In this document: positions 1-9,274 of the stretch, piece by piece
Numbering within the stretch: the stretch's first letter is position 1
How the letters are laid out: each line of letters begins with the position of its first letter
Assembly: GCA_018402725.1 (NCBI GenBank)
Contig: JAGYII010000002.1
Location: forward strand, 55,737 to 119,736
DNA length: 64,000 nucleotides
Direction: 5' to 3'
Origin: Candidatus Izemoplasma sp.
GTDB taxonomy: Bacteria; Bacillota_I; Bacilli_A; Izemoplasmatales; Izemoplasmataceae
Translations under genes and position numbers: made by a program
The notes under the pieces: model-generated
Seen by the model: the letters and a program-made list of their open reading frames with translations, nothing else
Databases searched by the model: none
What the model was told of the DNA's origin: nothing

Positions 1-305
1 CCAAAGAATCCTGTAAAGCGATTTTATTAGAACCCATCATGAAAGTGAATGCCATCACGCCTGAAGATTATTTAGGAAACGTGATTGGTGACCTCACCAG
101 CCGACGCGGTAAAATTGAATCGCAATCAAAACGGACCAACGCTCAAGAAGTCGTGGCTAAAGTGCCTTTATCTGAGATGTTTGGTTACGCAACCGCTCTT
201 CGTTCTAACACGCAAGGGCGTGGCAATTATGCCATGGAATTCTCACACTATGAACCAGCCCCAAAATCCATCGCTGCTGATATTATTGAGAAGCGTAACG
301 GGTAG
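1..305 (+). CDS. fusA: Elongation factor G, C-terminal fragment (5' end outside window)
   Basis: The open frame enters from the left edge and ends at TAG 303-305, giving the last ~100 residues of EF-G. The visible part is domain V: it contains the [10 protein letters not shown] and LRSNTQGRG blocks and the PKSIA tail that are typical of EF-G C-termini. EF-G is the cytoplasmic GTPase that drives ribosomal translocation. It lies directly upstream of tuf, as in the str operon of many Firmicutes. The GTPase domain is not in the window, so completeness cannot be judged. Confidence 0.95.
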   Translation, partial: KESCKAILLEPIMKVNAITPEDYLGNVIGDLTSRRGKIESQSKRTNAQEVVAKVPLSEMFGYATALRSNTQGRGNYAMEFSHYEPAPKSIAADIIEKRNG

Positions 306-315
306 GGAAATCAAC

Positions 316-344
316 TTGCATTCTGACCCTGAATGCGATAAAAT
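316..344 (+). promoter_or_regulatory. Possible tuf promoter with overlapping hairpin
   Basis: TTGCAT (316-321) and TAAAAT (339-344) are separated by 17 bases. Within this stretch GCATTC (318-323) and GAATGC (331-336) form a perfect inverted repeat. A second -10-like TATAAT at 353-358 lies too close to the Shine-Dalgarno sequence to be useful. tuf could also be read through from fusA. Confidence 0.4.
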
Positions 345-374
345 ACTTTTGATATAATCAAGGAGGAAAAAAAC

Positions 375-1565
375 ATGGGTAAAGCTAAATTTGAACGGAC
401 GAAAGTCCATATGAATGTAGGAACCATCGGTCACGTTGACCATGGTAAAACTACACTCACTGCTGCCATTGCAACGGTATTAGCCCGTAAAGGAATTGGT
501 GGTACTACTGCTGCATCATTTGAATCAATCGATAATGCCCCTGAAGAAAAAGAACGGGGTATCACCATTAATACTTCACACATTGAGTATGCTACGGAAA
601 AGCGTCATTACGCTCACGTAGATTGCCCAGGTCATGCGGACTACGTTAAAAACATGATTACGGGTGCGGCTCAAATGGATGGAGCCATCCTCGTGGTCAG
701 TGCGGCCGACGGCCCGATGCCACAAACGCGTGAACATATCTTACTTTCACGTCAAGTAGGGGTTCCTAAACTCGTTGTCTTCATGAACAAAGTAGACATG
801 GTTGAAGATGCTGAATTGTTAGAATTAGTTGAAATGGAAATCCGCGATTTATTAAGCGCGTACAATTTCCCAGGTGACGATACGCCTGTTATTCAAGGAT
901 CTGCCTTAAAAGCTTTAGAAGGCGATGCTGCGTTTGAAGATAAAATCGTTGAACTCATGAAAAATGTCGATGAATACTTCGAAGATCCAGTTCGTGAGAC
1001 TGAAAAACCATTCTTAATGCCTGTGGAAGATGTTTTCTCGATCACAGGTCGTGGAACTGTTGCGACCGGTCGGGTAGACCGTGGAACCGTTAAAGTTCAA
1101 GATGAAGTTGAAATCGTCGGAATTAGAGCGACTCGTAAATCAGTCGTTACGGGTGTTGAAATGTTCCGTAAATTGTTAGACCAAGCCGAAGCGGGCGATA
1201 ACGTCGGAATCTTATTACGTGGGGTTGACCGTGAAGATATCCAACGTGGACAAGTCATTGCCAAACCAGGTTCAGTGAGTCCAAACACTAAATTCCGTGG
1301 TGAAGTCTACATCTTAAGCAAAGAAGAAGGCGGACGCCATACAGCGTTCTTCTCCAACTACCGTCCTCAATTTTATTTCCGGACCACAGACGTAACCGGC
1401 GTTGTTGAACTTCCAACCGGCGTTGAAATGGTCATGCCTGGGGATAACGTAGAAATGACGGTTGAATTGATTCACCCCATCGCGTTAGAACAAGGAACTA
1501 AATTCTCGATTCGTGAGGGTGGCCGTACCGTCGGTGCGGGCGTCGTTGCTGAAATCTTAGGATAA
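375..1565 (+). CDS. tuf: Elongation factor Tu
   Basis: This 396-residue protein is full length for bacterial EF-Tu. It delivers aminoacyl-tRNA to the ribosomal A site in a GTP-dependent way. The G1 loop GHVDHGKT is at residues 19-26, followed by the switch region, the G3 motif DCPGHADY near residue 81 and the G4 motif NKVD near residue 136. Domains II and III follow ([11 protein letters not shown]-terminal [10 protein letters not shown]). A strong AAGGAGG ribosome binding site precedes the ATG. The gene sits between fusA and a terminator hairpin. One Tu gene is visible here; whether there is a second copy elsewhere cannot be told. Confidence 0.98.
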   Translation: MGKAKFERTKVHMNVGTIGHVDHGKTTLTAAIATVLARKGIGGTTAASFESIDNAPEEKERGITINTSHIEYATEKRHYAHVDCPGHADYVKNMITGAAQMDGAILVVSAADGPMPQTREHILLSRQVGVPKLVVFMNKVDMVEDAELLELVEMEIRDLLSAYNFPGDDTPVIQGSALKALEGDAAFEDKIVELMKNVDEYFEDPVRETEKPFLMPVEDVFSITGRGTVATGRVDRGTVKVQDEVEIVGIRATRKSVVTGVEMFRKLLDQAEAGDNVGILLRGVDREDIQRGQVIAKPGSVSPNTKFRGEVYILSKEEGGRHTAFFSNYRPQFYFRTTDVTGVVELPTGVEMVMPGDNVEMTVELIHPIALEQGTKFSIREGGRTVGAGVVAEILG

Positions 1566-1572
1566 TGCTTTA

Positions 1573-1599
1573 AAGGAGTGCAAATGCACTCCTTTTTTT
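1573..1599 (+). terminator. Terminator after tuf
   Basis: The inverted repeat GGAGTGCA/TGCACTCC is followed by a run of seven T, immediately after the tuf stop codon. Confidence 0.9.
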
Positions 1600-1654
1600 A
1601 TGCGCTGAGGATAAAAAATGGCCTTAAAACGTGTATAATGAATAAGAGGAATTA

Positions 1655-2419
1655 ATGATGATTGACACGCATGTTCACTTAAATGTGACGCCTTTATACG
1701 AGAATATTGATGAGCATTTATTTGAGGCCGAACAAAACGGTGTCAAGGCTTTTTTGGTGGTTGGATTTGATCATCCCACCATTGAAACCGCGATCGACTT
1801 AGCAGACCGTTATCCCTCTGTATATTTAGCCTTAGGATTTCACCCTACGATTGCCCATCAACTGACCGAAGAAGACTATCAAAAACTAGAAACCTATCTT
1901 GATCACCCTAAGGTCCGCGCCTTAGGCGAATTTGGATTGGATTCTCATTGGAATAGCGACACCCTGGACCTTCAAACAAAAAGTGCCCATCGTCAGATTG
2001 AGATGGCTAAAAAAAGAAATTTACCCGTCGTCATTCACATGCGTGAATCGCATGAAGCGATGTTAGCGATTGTGAAAGCACACGCCCCATTAAAAGGGGT
2101 CATGCATTGTTATTCAGGGCCCGTTGAAATGCTTGAAGATTTCTTAGCATGTGGCTTACACATTGGACTCGATGGCCCGGTCACCTTTAAAAACGCTAAA
2201 ACGCCTAAAGAAGTCGCTGTCAAAGTACCGATTGATCGTTTAGTGATTGAGACAGACGCTCCGTATTTAGCGCCCCATCCTTACCGAGGGGGAGTGAATA
2301 CTCCCGCTTATTTACCGCTGATTGCTGATGAAATTGCTAAATTAAGAGGACTCTCTAAAGCAGAGCTTATTCAACACACCACGAGGAATGCAGAAAATCT
2401 CTTTAATCTAAAGGAATAA
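1655..2419 (+). CDS. tatD: TatD family metal-dependent hydrolase (DNase)
   Basis: The 254-residue protein has the normal TatD length and its full motif set: the N-terminal H-x-H metal pair (H6, H8), the GEFGLD segment, the HMRES and HCYSG histidines and the C-terminal ETDAPYLAP block. TatD proteins are TIM-barrel metal-dependent nucleases of the cytoplasm, linked to DNA repair and degradation. Two tandem ATGs are possible starts (1655 and 1658), with GAGGA upstream; a TATAAT at 1634-1639 is a likely -10. The next gene starts directly after the stop codon, so the two are probably co-transcribed. Confidence 0.93.
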   Translation: MMIDTHVHLNVTPLYENIDEHLFEAEQNGVKAFLVVGFDHPTIETAIDLADRYPSVYLALGFHPTIAHQLTEEDYQKLETYLDHPKVRALGEFGLDSHWNSDTLDLQTKSAHRQIEMAKKRNLPVVIHMRESHEAMLAIVKAHAPLKGVMHCYSGPVEMLEDFLACGLHIGLDGPVTFKNAKTPKEVAVKVPIDRLVIETDAPYLAPHPYRGGVNTPAYLPLIADEIAKLRGLSKAELIQHTTRNAENLFNLKE

Positions 2420-3562
2420 ATGATGAAAGCCCCTCGCTTATTAATACTCGCGCTTATCTTTTTGTTATCAGGGTGTGCGTTAGTCGAAGAATTCAATTTC
2501 TTTGCCCCTGAACCCGAAGGACCGGTGGATTTAAATACCATCACCCGGGCCGAACTCATTGAATTGATTGAAAGTTTACAACCTGAAGCCTCGCTTCGGG
2601 TCGATTTCAGCTTAGAAAGTTTCCAAGAAGCCTTACTTGAAGTTTCTCAGTCCGTGCGTAGTTCCGTAATTGGAGTGCGTCCGATTGGCGGATTCCTTAG
2701 TACCGGAGGCGTTGCTTCTGGGGTGATCTATAAAAAATCAGCCGACATGTTTTATGTGGTGACCAATGATCACGTCGTTGAAGGGGCGACCCGGGTTGAA
2801 ATCGTTTATGAAAAAAACGGACTTTTATTTACCGTGCCAAGTCGAGATGTGACGGTGCTTGGAACTGATAAAACCACTGATTTAGCCGTCATTCGGTTCC
2901 GGTCTGATGATAATTTTCCCGTCGCTCCCTTTGCAGATTCCTATGAAACAGAGGTTGGTGAATTTGTCTTTGCAATTGGAAATCCTTTAGGGTTTAATTA
3001 TTATGGGACAATGACCATTGGGATTGTAAGTGGCCTATCAAGGTATGTCCCAAATAGTGAATATGAAGTACCCTTTATTCAACACGACGCGGCGATTAGT
3101 CCGGGTAATAGTGGGGGTGGACTTTTTAACATCAATGGAGAACTCGTCGGCATAAATAATATGAAAATCGTCAATAACCTGGCGAGTGGTATCGGCTTTT
3201 CGATTCCTTCAAATACCGTTCAAAGAATTGTTTTTGACCTAGAAACCAATGGGAGCGTGATTAGACCTTTTTTAGGAGTGACGTCGAACATTGGAATTTC
3301 TGATTGTGGTCAAGAATCAGGGGTCTGCATCACCGTCCAAACGGGCGGGGCTGCCGAAGCTTTAGGCCTTAGAAACGGCGATATCATCACCGGATACAAA
3401 CTTGAAAATTGGGGAACCTACATTCCAATTCGGACCTTTAACGAACTGAGAGAAGCCATCCTCAATTCAAAAGTGGGGGACCGCGTTTCGATCCAGTACA
3501 TACGGAATCAAGAAACACAGATAACCGGATATGCTCCGCTTGGGGTTCATCCTAACGACTAA
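2420..3562 (+). CDS. HtrA/DegP-like serine protease, lipoprotein
   Basis: A lipoprotein signal peptide with lipobox LSGC (C19) shows that this 380-residue protease is anchored on the outer face of the membrane. The trypsin-like domain spans roughly residues 75-280, with a catalytic triad readable as H118 (TNDHVVEGA), D154 (TTDLAVIRF) and S231 (SPGNSGGG). A single PDZ domain follows (~285-375, with GLRNGDIITGY). HtrA proteins degrade misfolded extracytoplasmic proteins. Most Firmicute HtrAs have a transmembrane anchor rather than a lipid anchor, so the lipobox is a lineage feature. The gene abuts tatD with no gap. Confidence 0.9.
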   Translation: MMKAPRLLILALIFLLSGCALVEEFNFFAPEPEGPVDLNTITRAELIELIESLQPEASLRVDFSLESFQEALLEVSQSVRSSVIGVRPIGGFLSTGGVASGVIYKKSADMFYVVTNDHVVEGATRVEIVYEKNGLLFTVPSRDVTVLGTDKTTDLAVIRFRSDDNFPVAPFADSYETEVGEFVFAIGNPLGFNYYGTMTIGIVSGLSRYVPNSEYEVPFIQHDAAISPGNSGGGLFNINGELVGINNMKIVNNLASGIGFSIPSNTVQRIVFDLETNGSVIRPFLGVTSNIGISDCGQESGVCITVQTGGAAEALGLRNGDIITGYKLENWGTYIPIRTFNELREAILNSKVGDRVSIQYIRNQETQITGYAPLGVHPND

Positions 3563-3573
3563 GGAGGCACCGC

Positions 3574-4401
3574 ATGATTCAAGCCATTAAACATCGTCAC
3601 TCTGTAAGAACCTTTGAGAAAAAAGACCTCTCGATTGAAGACCAAAAAACGATTCGTAAAATTGTCTCAGAAGTAGAAAAAGAAACCGGACCTTTTGGTC
3701 ATACGGTCAGACTTTATTTTTTACTTAATAAAGATGCGCACAATCCTGAAGCTAAAAAAGTAGGAATGTATGGGTATGTGAAACATGTCCCTGCCTTTGT
3801 GACCGGTTCAACGAAAAAAAGCTTTGAAGGTTTAGTTGACTTTGGGTTTATTTTTGAAAAACTCATTTTAGAACTCTCCAAAAGAGGCTTTGGTACCCTT
3901 TGGTTATCCGGTGATTTTGAAAATGAAGACTTAGAAAACTTCGCCCGTAAAGGAGATGTGGTTCCTGTTTTGGCGCCTGTCGGCTATCCTGCTTACAAAC
4001 GTTCATTAAGAGAACGCTTCTTACGGATGAAACAAGAAGCCAGTGACCGCAAAACGTTTGATCAGTTATTTTTTGATCAATCCTTTGATACCCCATTAAC
4101 CAAAGAAAATCGGTCTCACCGTTTTTATAATGTTTTAGAACTAGTCCAACTCGCTCCAAGTGCCCTTAATAAACAACCCTGGCGGATTTTAGTGAAAGAA
4201 GATGCTTTGCACCTTTACTTAGATCGAACTGAAAACCTCCCTAAACAACCTAATGATATAGAAGTTGTGAACATGGGAATTGCCTTAAGACACATGGCAA
4301 TTGGGTTAGATGACGAATCATACACGTATGAAATTAAACGATTGGATGAAGCCCCTCGTCATGCAAGCTGGGAATACATTGCCACGATTAAGATTGGCTA
4401 G
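3574..4401 (+). CDS. Nitroreductase family protein (TM1586-like)
   Basis: This 275-residue protein starts with the HRHSVRTF segment that opens nitroreductase folds, and its second half has the flavin-site block APSALNKQPWR. The length and the two tandem half-domains resemble the TM1586-type putative nitroreductases rather than the shorter NfsB type. Such enzymes bind FMN and reduce unknown substrates with NAD(P)H; the substrate here cannot be told. It has a good AAGGAGG site and lies 11 bases after the protease gene and 12 before ychF. Confidence 0.8.
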   Translation: MIQAIKHRHSVRTFEKKDLSIEDQKTIRKIVSEVEKETGPFGHTVRLYFLLNKDAHNPEAKKVGMYGYVKHVPAFVTGSTKKSFEGLVDFGFIFEKLILELSKRGFGTLWLSGDFENEDLENFARKGDVVPVLAPVGYPAYKRSLRERFLRMKQEASDRKTFDQLFFDQSFDTPLTKENRSHRFYNVLELVQLAPSALNKQPWRILVKEDALHLYLDRTENLPKQPNDIEVVNMGIALRHMAIGLDDESYTYEIKRLDEAPRHASWEYIATIKIG

Positions 4402-4413
4402 AAAGAGGACTTC

Positions 4414-5518
4414 ATGAGTTTAACTGCAGGCATCGTCGGGTTACCTAATGTTGGTAAGTCAACGCTTTTTAATGCCATCACCAAATCCAATGTATTAGCG
4501 GCCAACTACCCTTTTGCGACCATTGAACCGAATGTCGGAACCGTTTTAGTCCCTGATCAGCGCTTAGAAGTCTTAAAATCACTGGTAAACCCACTTAAAG
4601 TGATTCCAACGACCTTTGAGTTCACCGACATTGCGGGGCTTGTTAAAGGGGCCTCAAAAGGAGAAGGGCTCGGTAATCAATTCTTATCCCATATTCGGGC
4701 GGTTGATGCAATTATCCATGTTATTCGGGGCTTTGAAGATGAAAATGTGACTCACGTGGATGGAAGTGTTGATCCAGTGAGAGATCTTCAAACCATTCAA
4801 ATGGAATTGATTTTATCGGACCTAGACATGGTCCAAAAAAGGATTCCAAGAGTTGAAAAAAAAGCGGCTCTTAAAGTAGACGAAGAGGCTGTCAGTGAAT
4901 TTCAACTTCTTCAAAAAGTATTAATTCAGCTCACGGATGAAAAACCGGTTCGGTTACTTACGTTCAATAAAGATGAACTGATTCGTTTAAAAAGCTTTGG
5001 GCTATTGACTCAAAAACCGATGATTTATGTATTAAATGTCTCAGAAGAACAACTTAAAACGATAGAAAAGATAAAGATTTACGACGAATTAAAACAGTTT
5101 GCGGAAACTGAAAACGCAGAGCTCATCGCGATTTCAGCGCAGCTAGAAAATGAATTGGTCAGTTTTTCTGATGAAGAAAACAAGAAATGCTTGAAGCGCT
5201 TTTGATCTCGAGGCTTCAGGACTTGATCAATTAATTCAAAAAAGCTATGCCGCTTTAAACTTACGAACTTTTTTCACCGCCGGTGAAAAAGAAGTTAGAG
5301 CATGGACCTTTAAAGAAGGCATGAATGCGAGAGAATGTGCAGGGCGTATTCACTCTGATTTTGAAAAAGGATTTATCCGGGCCGAAACGGTCGCCTACTT
5401 AGATTTTGTGAAAGCCACCTCCTATGCTAAGTCTAAAGAAATGGGTGTTTACCGTTCTGAAGGTAAGGAATACATGGTTGCTGATGGCGACATTATGTTA
5501 ATTCGTTTTAATGTTTAA
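4414..5518 (+). pseudogene. ychF: YchF/OLA1 GTPase, interrupted by two frameshifts
   Basis: The first frame (4414-5205) encodes the G domain (GLPNVGKST, residues 9-17; FTDIAGLVKGAS). It ends in an aberrant tail at TGA 5203-5205. The C-terminal TGS domain continues in another frame to 5518 (FTAGEKEVRAWTF, FIRAETVAY, DGDIMLIRFNV). Aligned with the family, the reading moves from frame 0 to a third frame at the A-run near 5177-5180, where MLEAL is read. It then moves to the final frame at the T-run 5200-5203, where DLEASGLDQ resumes. Both sites are short homopolymers, so assembly or sequencing indels are as likely as real decay. The intact product is a ribosome-associated ATPase/GTPase of ~366 residues. 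Confidence 0.9.
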
Positions 5519-5533
5519 ATTAAAGGATGTTGA

Positions 5534-6748
5534 ATGAAAGTTTCTGTTGTAAGTATTGGTCATGAACTTCTCATGGGAAAAACGCTTAATCGTCACGTTG
5601 TGACGATTGCGAGAATGCTTAAAAGTATCGGTTTAGACATAGACCGAGCTTTTATTTTAAGAGATGATCCGGATGCTATCAAAACCCAACTTTCACAAAT
5701 GGATGACGAGGTCATCATTTTTACCGGGGGATTAGGTCCCACCCCAGATGATTTAACCAAAGAAACCGTCTGTGATTTTTACCAACTTCCTCTTTTTAAA
5801 CACGAACCATCCGTCAAAGCCATGGAAGTCTTATTTGAACGCTATGGCATCGCAATGCCCTCATCTAATATGAAACAAGCGATGTTCCCTAAGGGGGCTG
5901 TCATCATTGAAAATGCGGTAGGGACGGCTCCTGGAATGATCATGGCGGTGCCCAAAGGCCCCATCATTGTCTTACTCCCAGGTCCTCCCGTTGAACTTGA
6001 CCCGATGCTTCCTGCGGTTAAAAATTATCTCCTTCAAACCTTTAAAGAACACCGTTATGAGAATGGGTTCTTGGTCGCCGGGATTGGTGAATCAGAAATG
6101 AACACCTTATTAGAAGGCCTATTTGAAGCCCATCCTGAGGTCTATATTGCTCCTTATGCAGGAAACGGTGAAATTCAATATTACTTCACATCGGTGAACC
6201 CTAAAAAACTAGACCAAGCCCTGAGTGATTTTCAAAAACGAGCATCAAATTACATCGTGGGTCCTTACCAAGAAACCTTTGAATCCTTACTTTATCAACA
6301 CTTAAAACGTCGTCAAGAAACGCTTGCCGTCGCTGAATCGATGACCACAGGGCTCGTCAGTGCTCGCCTGGGGGACATCCCTGGAATTTCATCGGTATTA
6401 AGAGAATCTTTAGTTGTTTACAGTGATCAATCTAAAATTAAATATTTAGGGGTTGAGAAGTCTCTTATTGATGAAGAAAGTGCGGTCAGTGAAAAAGTCG
6501 CAGTTGCGATGGTTGATGGCCTTGAGTCGATTTCAAAAGCGGACCTGTGTGCTACGATCACTGGATTTGCTGGTCCAACTTCAGATAAAGAAATTCCTGT
6601 AGGCACCGTCATTATTGCCGTCAAATACCGAGGAAAAACTACCGTTAAAACCCGTCAATTATCAGGGGACCGTGTTTTTGTAAGAATGCGTTCTGCTGCA
6701 TATATGCTTTATGACATGCTGAAAAGAGTCTTAGACGATGGGCGTTAA
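5534..6748 (+). CDS. cinA: CinA family protein (MoCF-like domain plus CinA C-terminal domain)
   Basis: The 404-residue protein has the two-domain CinA architecture. An N-terminal molybdopterin-binding-like domain carries GHELLMG and GGLGPTPDDLT; a C-terminal amidohydrolase-type domain starts near residue 258 with the AES block. CinA proteins are linked to competence and NAD-recycling (NMN deamidation or ADP-ribose hydrolysis). The C-terminal domain keeps the AES serine, but the usual TGG and GG glycine pairs nearby read TTG and RE, so deamidase activity is uncertain. The stop codon overlaps the start of the next gene by 11 bases, implying translational coupling. Confidence 0.88.
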   Translation: MKVSVVSIGHELLMGKTLNRHVVTIARMLKSIGLDIDRAFILRDDPDAIKTQLSQMDDEVIIFTGGLGPTPDDLTKETVCDFYQLPLFKHEPSVKAMEVLFERYGIAMPSSNMKQAMFPKGAVIIENAVGTAPGMIMAVPKGPIIVLLPGPPVELDPMLPAVKNYLLQTFKEHRYENGFLVAGIGESEMNTLLEGLFEAHPEVYIAPYAGNGEIQYYFTSVNPKKLDQALSDFQKRASNYIVGPYQETFESLLYQHLKRRQETLAVAESMTTGLVSARLGDIPGISSVLRESLVVYSDQSKIKYLGVEKSLIDEESAVSEKVAVAMVDGLESISKADLCATITGFAGPTSDKEIPVGTVIIAVKYRGKTTVKTRQLSGDRVFVRMRSAAYMLYDMLKRVLDDGR

Positions 6749-7460
6749 GATTGATAAAGGTATTCATAAAGGCATCCCTTATCTAGCTTACAAAGGGGAT
6801 AATGCTAAACGGTTACTTTTTGTTCAACACGGGATTTATGGAAACAAAGAAAAATGGATGCAAGTCATGGGCGTTCCCTTTGCGAACCTCGGCTATCATG
6901 TCGTTGCGACCGATGCAAGAAAACACGGAGAACGAAAAGAAGACCCATTCTTATCGCCTAATTATCCTCATGGAGAACTTCAAATTCAGCACATTATCCC
7001 AGGGTCTGCTGAAGACATTAGAACCCTATTTAATGATAAATTTTCAATCTATAAAGCAACGGATTACTTAGGAATTTCGATGGGAGGCATGATTGGATAT
7101 CAACTGATGACGATGTCTGACATCGTGGATGTCTTTTATGGGGTCATCACTACGCCCAACATGCGCGCTTTGTTTGAAACGACAAATCCTCAAGTCGTTA
7201 AAGATTATCCTAAGGAAATAAACGCCCTTGAAAAGGCGATTGAAACCATCAATCCAGCCGCTCATGCGACGAAGATGTCCTTTGGTGAAATTCATATGTT
7301 TCATGGCGATCACGATGATGTGGTCCCAATTGATAGCGTCGAAGCTTTTTATCAAACCCATCAAAGTTGGCCGATAAGTTTAGAAGTCTTTGACGCCGAC
7401 CATCATCTGACTCCACCCATGTTTGAAGCCATAAAAGAGCGCTTAAAAAGCCACCTTTAA
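6738..7460 (+). CDS. Alpha/beta hydrolase (prolyl oligopeptidase/esterase-like)
   Basis: The 240-residue protein has a single alpha/beta-hydrolase domain without a signal peptide. The oxyanion-region HGIYG is near residue 31, the nucleophile elbow is G-I-S-M-G (S114), and the later acid and base are likely in HGDHDD and DADHH. The substrate cannot be deduced. Its ATG lies inside the end of cinA (11-base overlap). A promoter for the ribosomal operon follows directly. Confidence 0.8.
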   Translation: MGVKIDKGIHKGIPYLAYKGDNAKRLLFVQHGIYGNKEKWMQVMGVPFANLGYHVVATDARKHGERKEDPFLSPNYPHGELQIQHIIPGSAEDIRTLFNDKFSIYKATDYLGISMGGMIGYQLMTMSDIVDVFYGVITTPNMRALFETTNPQVVKDYPKEINALEKAIETINPAAHATKMSFGEIHMFHGDHDDVVPIDSVEAFYQTHQSWPISLEVFDADHHLTPPMFEAIKERLKSHL

Positions 7461-7463
7461 ACG

Positions 7464-7492
7464 TTTACAACCCTATCACGCTGTGTTATAAT
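7464..7492 (+). promoter_or_regulatory. rpsF operon promoter
   Basis: TTTACA (7464-7469) and TATAAT (7487-7492) lie 17 bases apart. The predicted transcript starts near 7499, leaving a leader of about 50 bases before rpsF. Confidence 0.85.
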
Positions 7493-7501
7493 ACGCCTCG
7501 T

Positions 7502-7535
7502 GACACTATCCTTGCTGAGCAATCAGCCCTATGTC
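7502..7535 (+). promoter_or_regulatory. Hairpin in the rpsF leader (candidate S6:S18 autoregulatory site)
   Basis: The leader contains a perfect GCTGA/TCAGC stem (7514-7518/7523-7527) closed by a GCAA tetraloop. GACA (7502-7505) can pair with TGTC (7532-7535) as a lower stem around an internal loop. rpsF leaders of many bacteria bind the S6:S18 dimer, but the CCG bulge of the known motif is not evident here, so the role is a guess. Confidence 0.4.
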
Positions 7536-7550
7536 CAAAAGGAGGTAAAG

Positions 7551-7838
7551 ATGAAAAAGTACGAGATTATGTACATCATTCGCCCTAACTTAGAAGAAGC
7601 AACTCGCAAAGCACTTATTGAAGAGCTTAGCGACATCTTCAAAGCCCACGATTCAACTGTGGTTAAAGTTAGTGAGTGGGGTTTACGTGAACTTGCGTAT
7701 GAAATTCAGAAGCTAACCAAAGGGTTCTACGTTGTCTTAGATGTAGAAGCTACGGAAGAAGCTCGCGCTGAATTTGATCGTGTGATTCGCTTAAAAGAAG
7801 ATGTTCTCCGTTATTTGATTATTAACGATGTACGTTAA
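7551..7838 (+). CDS. rpsF: 30S ribosomal protein S6 (bS6)
   Basis: The 95-residue product starts at the ATG at 7551, just after AAAGGAGG; the frame is open further upstream, but that part lies in the leader. The sequence has the S6 N-terminus YEIMYIIRPN, the central WGLRELAYEI block and the DVLRYLII end. S6 binds the central domain of 16S rRNA together with S18, which is encoded two genes downstream. It is the first gene of the classic rpsF-ssb-rpsR operon. Confidence 0.97.
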   Translation: MKKYEIMYIIRPNLEEATRKALIEELSDIFKAHDSTVVKVSEWGLRELAYEIQKLTKGFYVVLDVEATEEARAEFDRVIRLKEDVLRYLIINDVR

Positions 7839-7847
7839 GGAGGTCTT

Positions 7848-8294
7848 ATGATTAATCGCGTGGTCCTCGTCGGCCGTTTAACCAAAGATCCTGAACTTCG
7901 CCGTACGGCGGGAGATATTCCAGTGGTAACATTTACCATTGCGATCAACCGACCTTACGCCAAAACAGATCAAGACCAACAAGCTGACTTTATTAATTGC
8001 ACGGCCTGGCGCCGGCAAGCTGAAACGGTTCATCAATATTTGACTAAAGGAAGTTTAGTCGGTGTTGAAGGCCGGATTCAAACTCGTAATTACGAAGATG
8101 CTCAAGGCCAACGTCGAGTCTTCACTGAAGTGCTCGCTGATTCGGTCCAATTTTTAGAACCCAAAGGTAGCAGTAGTTCACAACGGCCTTCGGCCTCTAG
8201 CCAAAGTCCTTATGACTATCAAGATGCACCTTCAAATTCATCGTATGACGATGAACCCATCATCGATATTCCTGATGATGACTTACCCTTTTAA
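7848..8294 (+). CDS. ssb: Single-stranded DNA-binding protein
   Basis: The 148-residue protein has an N-terminal OB fold ([18 protein letters not shown], then the [12 protein letters not shown] and [12 protein letters not shown] blocks). A flexible Ser/Gln/Pro-rich linker leads to the acidic tip DDDLPF that recruits repair and replication partners. It protects single-stranded DNA in replication and repair. It lies 9 bases after rpsF and 11 before rpsR, with its own AAGGAGG site. Confidence 0.96.
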   Translation: MINRVVLVGRLTKDPELRRTAGDIPVVTFTIAINRPYAKTDQDQQADFINCTAWRRQAETVHQYLTKGSLVGVEGRIQTRNYEDAQGQRRVFTEVLADSVQFLEPKGSSSSQRPSASSQSPYDYQDAPSNSSYDDEPIIDIPDDDLPF

Positions 8295-8305
8295 GGAGGA
8301 AAAAA

Positions 8306-8545
8306 ATGGCTAGACCTGATAAAGGTAATTTCCGTAAACGTCGTAAAAAAGTATGTTTCTTCACGGAAAACAAAATTACTTATATTGACTATAAAGACGT
8401 AGAATTGTTGAAAAAATTCGTTTCTGATCGTGGTAAAATTTTACCTAAACGAGTCACTGGAACGAAAGCAAGTTACCAAGCTGAACTTGCTGTAGCAATT
8501 AAACGTGCTCGTCACATGGCATTACTCCCATTTGTTAAAGAATAA
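8306..8545 (+). CDS. rpsR: 30S ribosomal protein S18 (bS18)
   Basis: The 79-residue product has the normal S18 length and core ([17 protein letters not shown], ending in [11 protein letters not shown]). S18 forms a dimer with S6 on the small-subunit platform. It is the last gene of the operon and is followed by a strong hairpin that also serves the convergent transporter gene. Confidence 0.97.
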   Translation: MARPDKGNFRKRRKKVCFFTENKITYIDYKDVELLKKFVSDRGKILPKRVTGTKASYQAELAVAIKRARHMALLPFVKE

Positions 8546-8546
8546 A

Positions 8547-8580
8547 AAATCCGGTGCTTAATTTAAGCACCGGATTTTTC
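8547..8580. terminator. Bidirectional terminator between rpsR and the transporter gene
   Basis: A 15-base inverted repeat (arms 8547-8561 and 8563-8577) is flanked by A-runs on the left and T-runs on the right, so it can work on both strands. The last codons and the stop codon of the minus-strand gene lie within its right arm. Confidence 0.9.
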
Positions 8581-9246
8581 GTTTAAAGGTTGAATCGATT
8601 TGATCCAGTAGATAAAAGGGGTATCGATCGCGGCCACGATGAGCTTAATTATGTATGTGGTGATTAAGATGTCGATGACGATGAATCCTTCAAAGACCCC
8701 TAAAAAAGCAATCGGAACAAAGATGATGGTATCAAGCAACTGGGAAAGTGATGTGGTCACTAAGTTTCTGAGGTAAAGTTTCTTATCTGGATTTTTTCTT
8801 TTCATGTAAGAGAACAAGTGAACATCAAACCATTGAGAGATGCCATAAGCAATCAAGCTCCCTAAAGCAATTCTTGGTATAAGGCCAAAGATGACCACCA
8901 TGGCTTCATGGACATCACCTTCTTGGGGGCCAAAAAGTAATACGAGTTGCATGACGACCACAAAAAATATTAAACTCGCAAAGCCAATGTAGACCGCTCT
9001 TTTTGCATCTTTAAGCTGATATTTTTCACTGATCGCATCGGTGGCTAAGAAGATGGAGCCATAGGCAATATTTCCAAGCGTTGCTGTGAGGCCAAATAAT
9101 TCGATGGTTTTGGTGACTTGGATGTTCGCGATAACAGTGTTCATCGCAATCCAGGCGAATAAACCGGTTAAGCCAAAGTATTTATAAACGACCGTTAATG
9201 CTAAGAAATTCACAACCGCTAGTAAAATCCATAAGAGTTCGTTCAT
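8563..9246 (-). CDS. Queuosine precursor transporter family (VUT/YhhQ) membrane protein
   Basis: The 227-residue protein has about six hydrophobic segments and the family blocks ANIQVTKTIELFG, GNIAYGSIFLATDAISEKY and the C-terminal SQLLDTIIFVPIAFLG. Members of this vitamin-uptake-transporter family import queuosine precursors such as preQ0 or preQ1. The neighbours give no queuosine genes, so the substrate is inferred from family only. Its promoter leaves a leader of only ~20 bases, leaving no room for a preQ1 riboswitch. It is the only minus-strand gene in the first 20 kb. Confidence 0.85.
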   Translation of the reverse strand: MNELLWILLAVVNFLALTVVYKYFGLTGLFAWIAMNTVIANIQVTKTIELFGLTATLGNIAYGSIFLATDAISEKYQLKDAKRAVYIGFASLIFFVVVMQLVLLFGPQEGDVHEAMVVIFGLIPRIALGSLIAYGISQWFDVHLFSYMKRKNPDKKLYLRNLVTTSLSQLLDTIIFVPIAFLGVFEGFIVIDILITTYIIKLIVAAIDTPFIYWIKSIQPLNEKSGA

Positions 9247-9274
9247 GAGGTATCCTTTCTTTTATGCCTATCGT

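Noticed and set aside
5161..5320. TGA at 5203 read as tryptophan in ychF
   Set aside because: The downstream coding is in another frame, so a recoded TGA would not join them; other genes use TGG for Trp and TGA as stop.
7500..7550. Upstream start for rpsF at 7500
   Set aside because: It would start at the predicted transcript start and adds residues not found in S6 proteins; ATG 7551 has AAAGGAGG.
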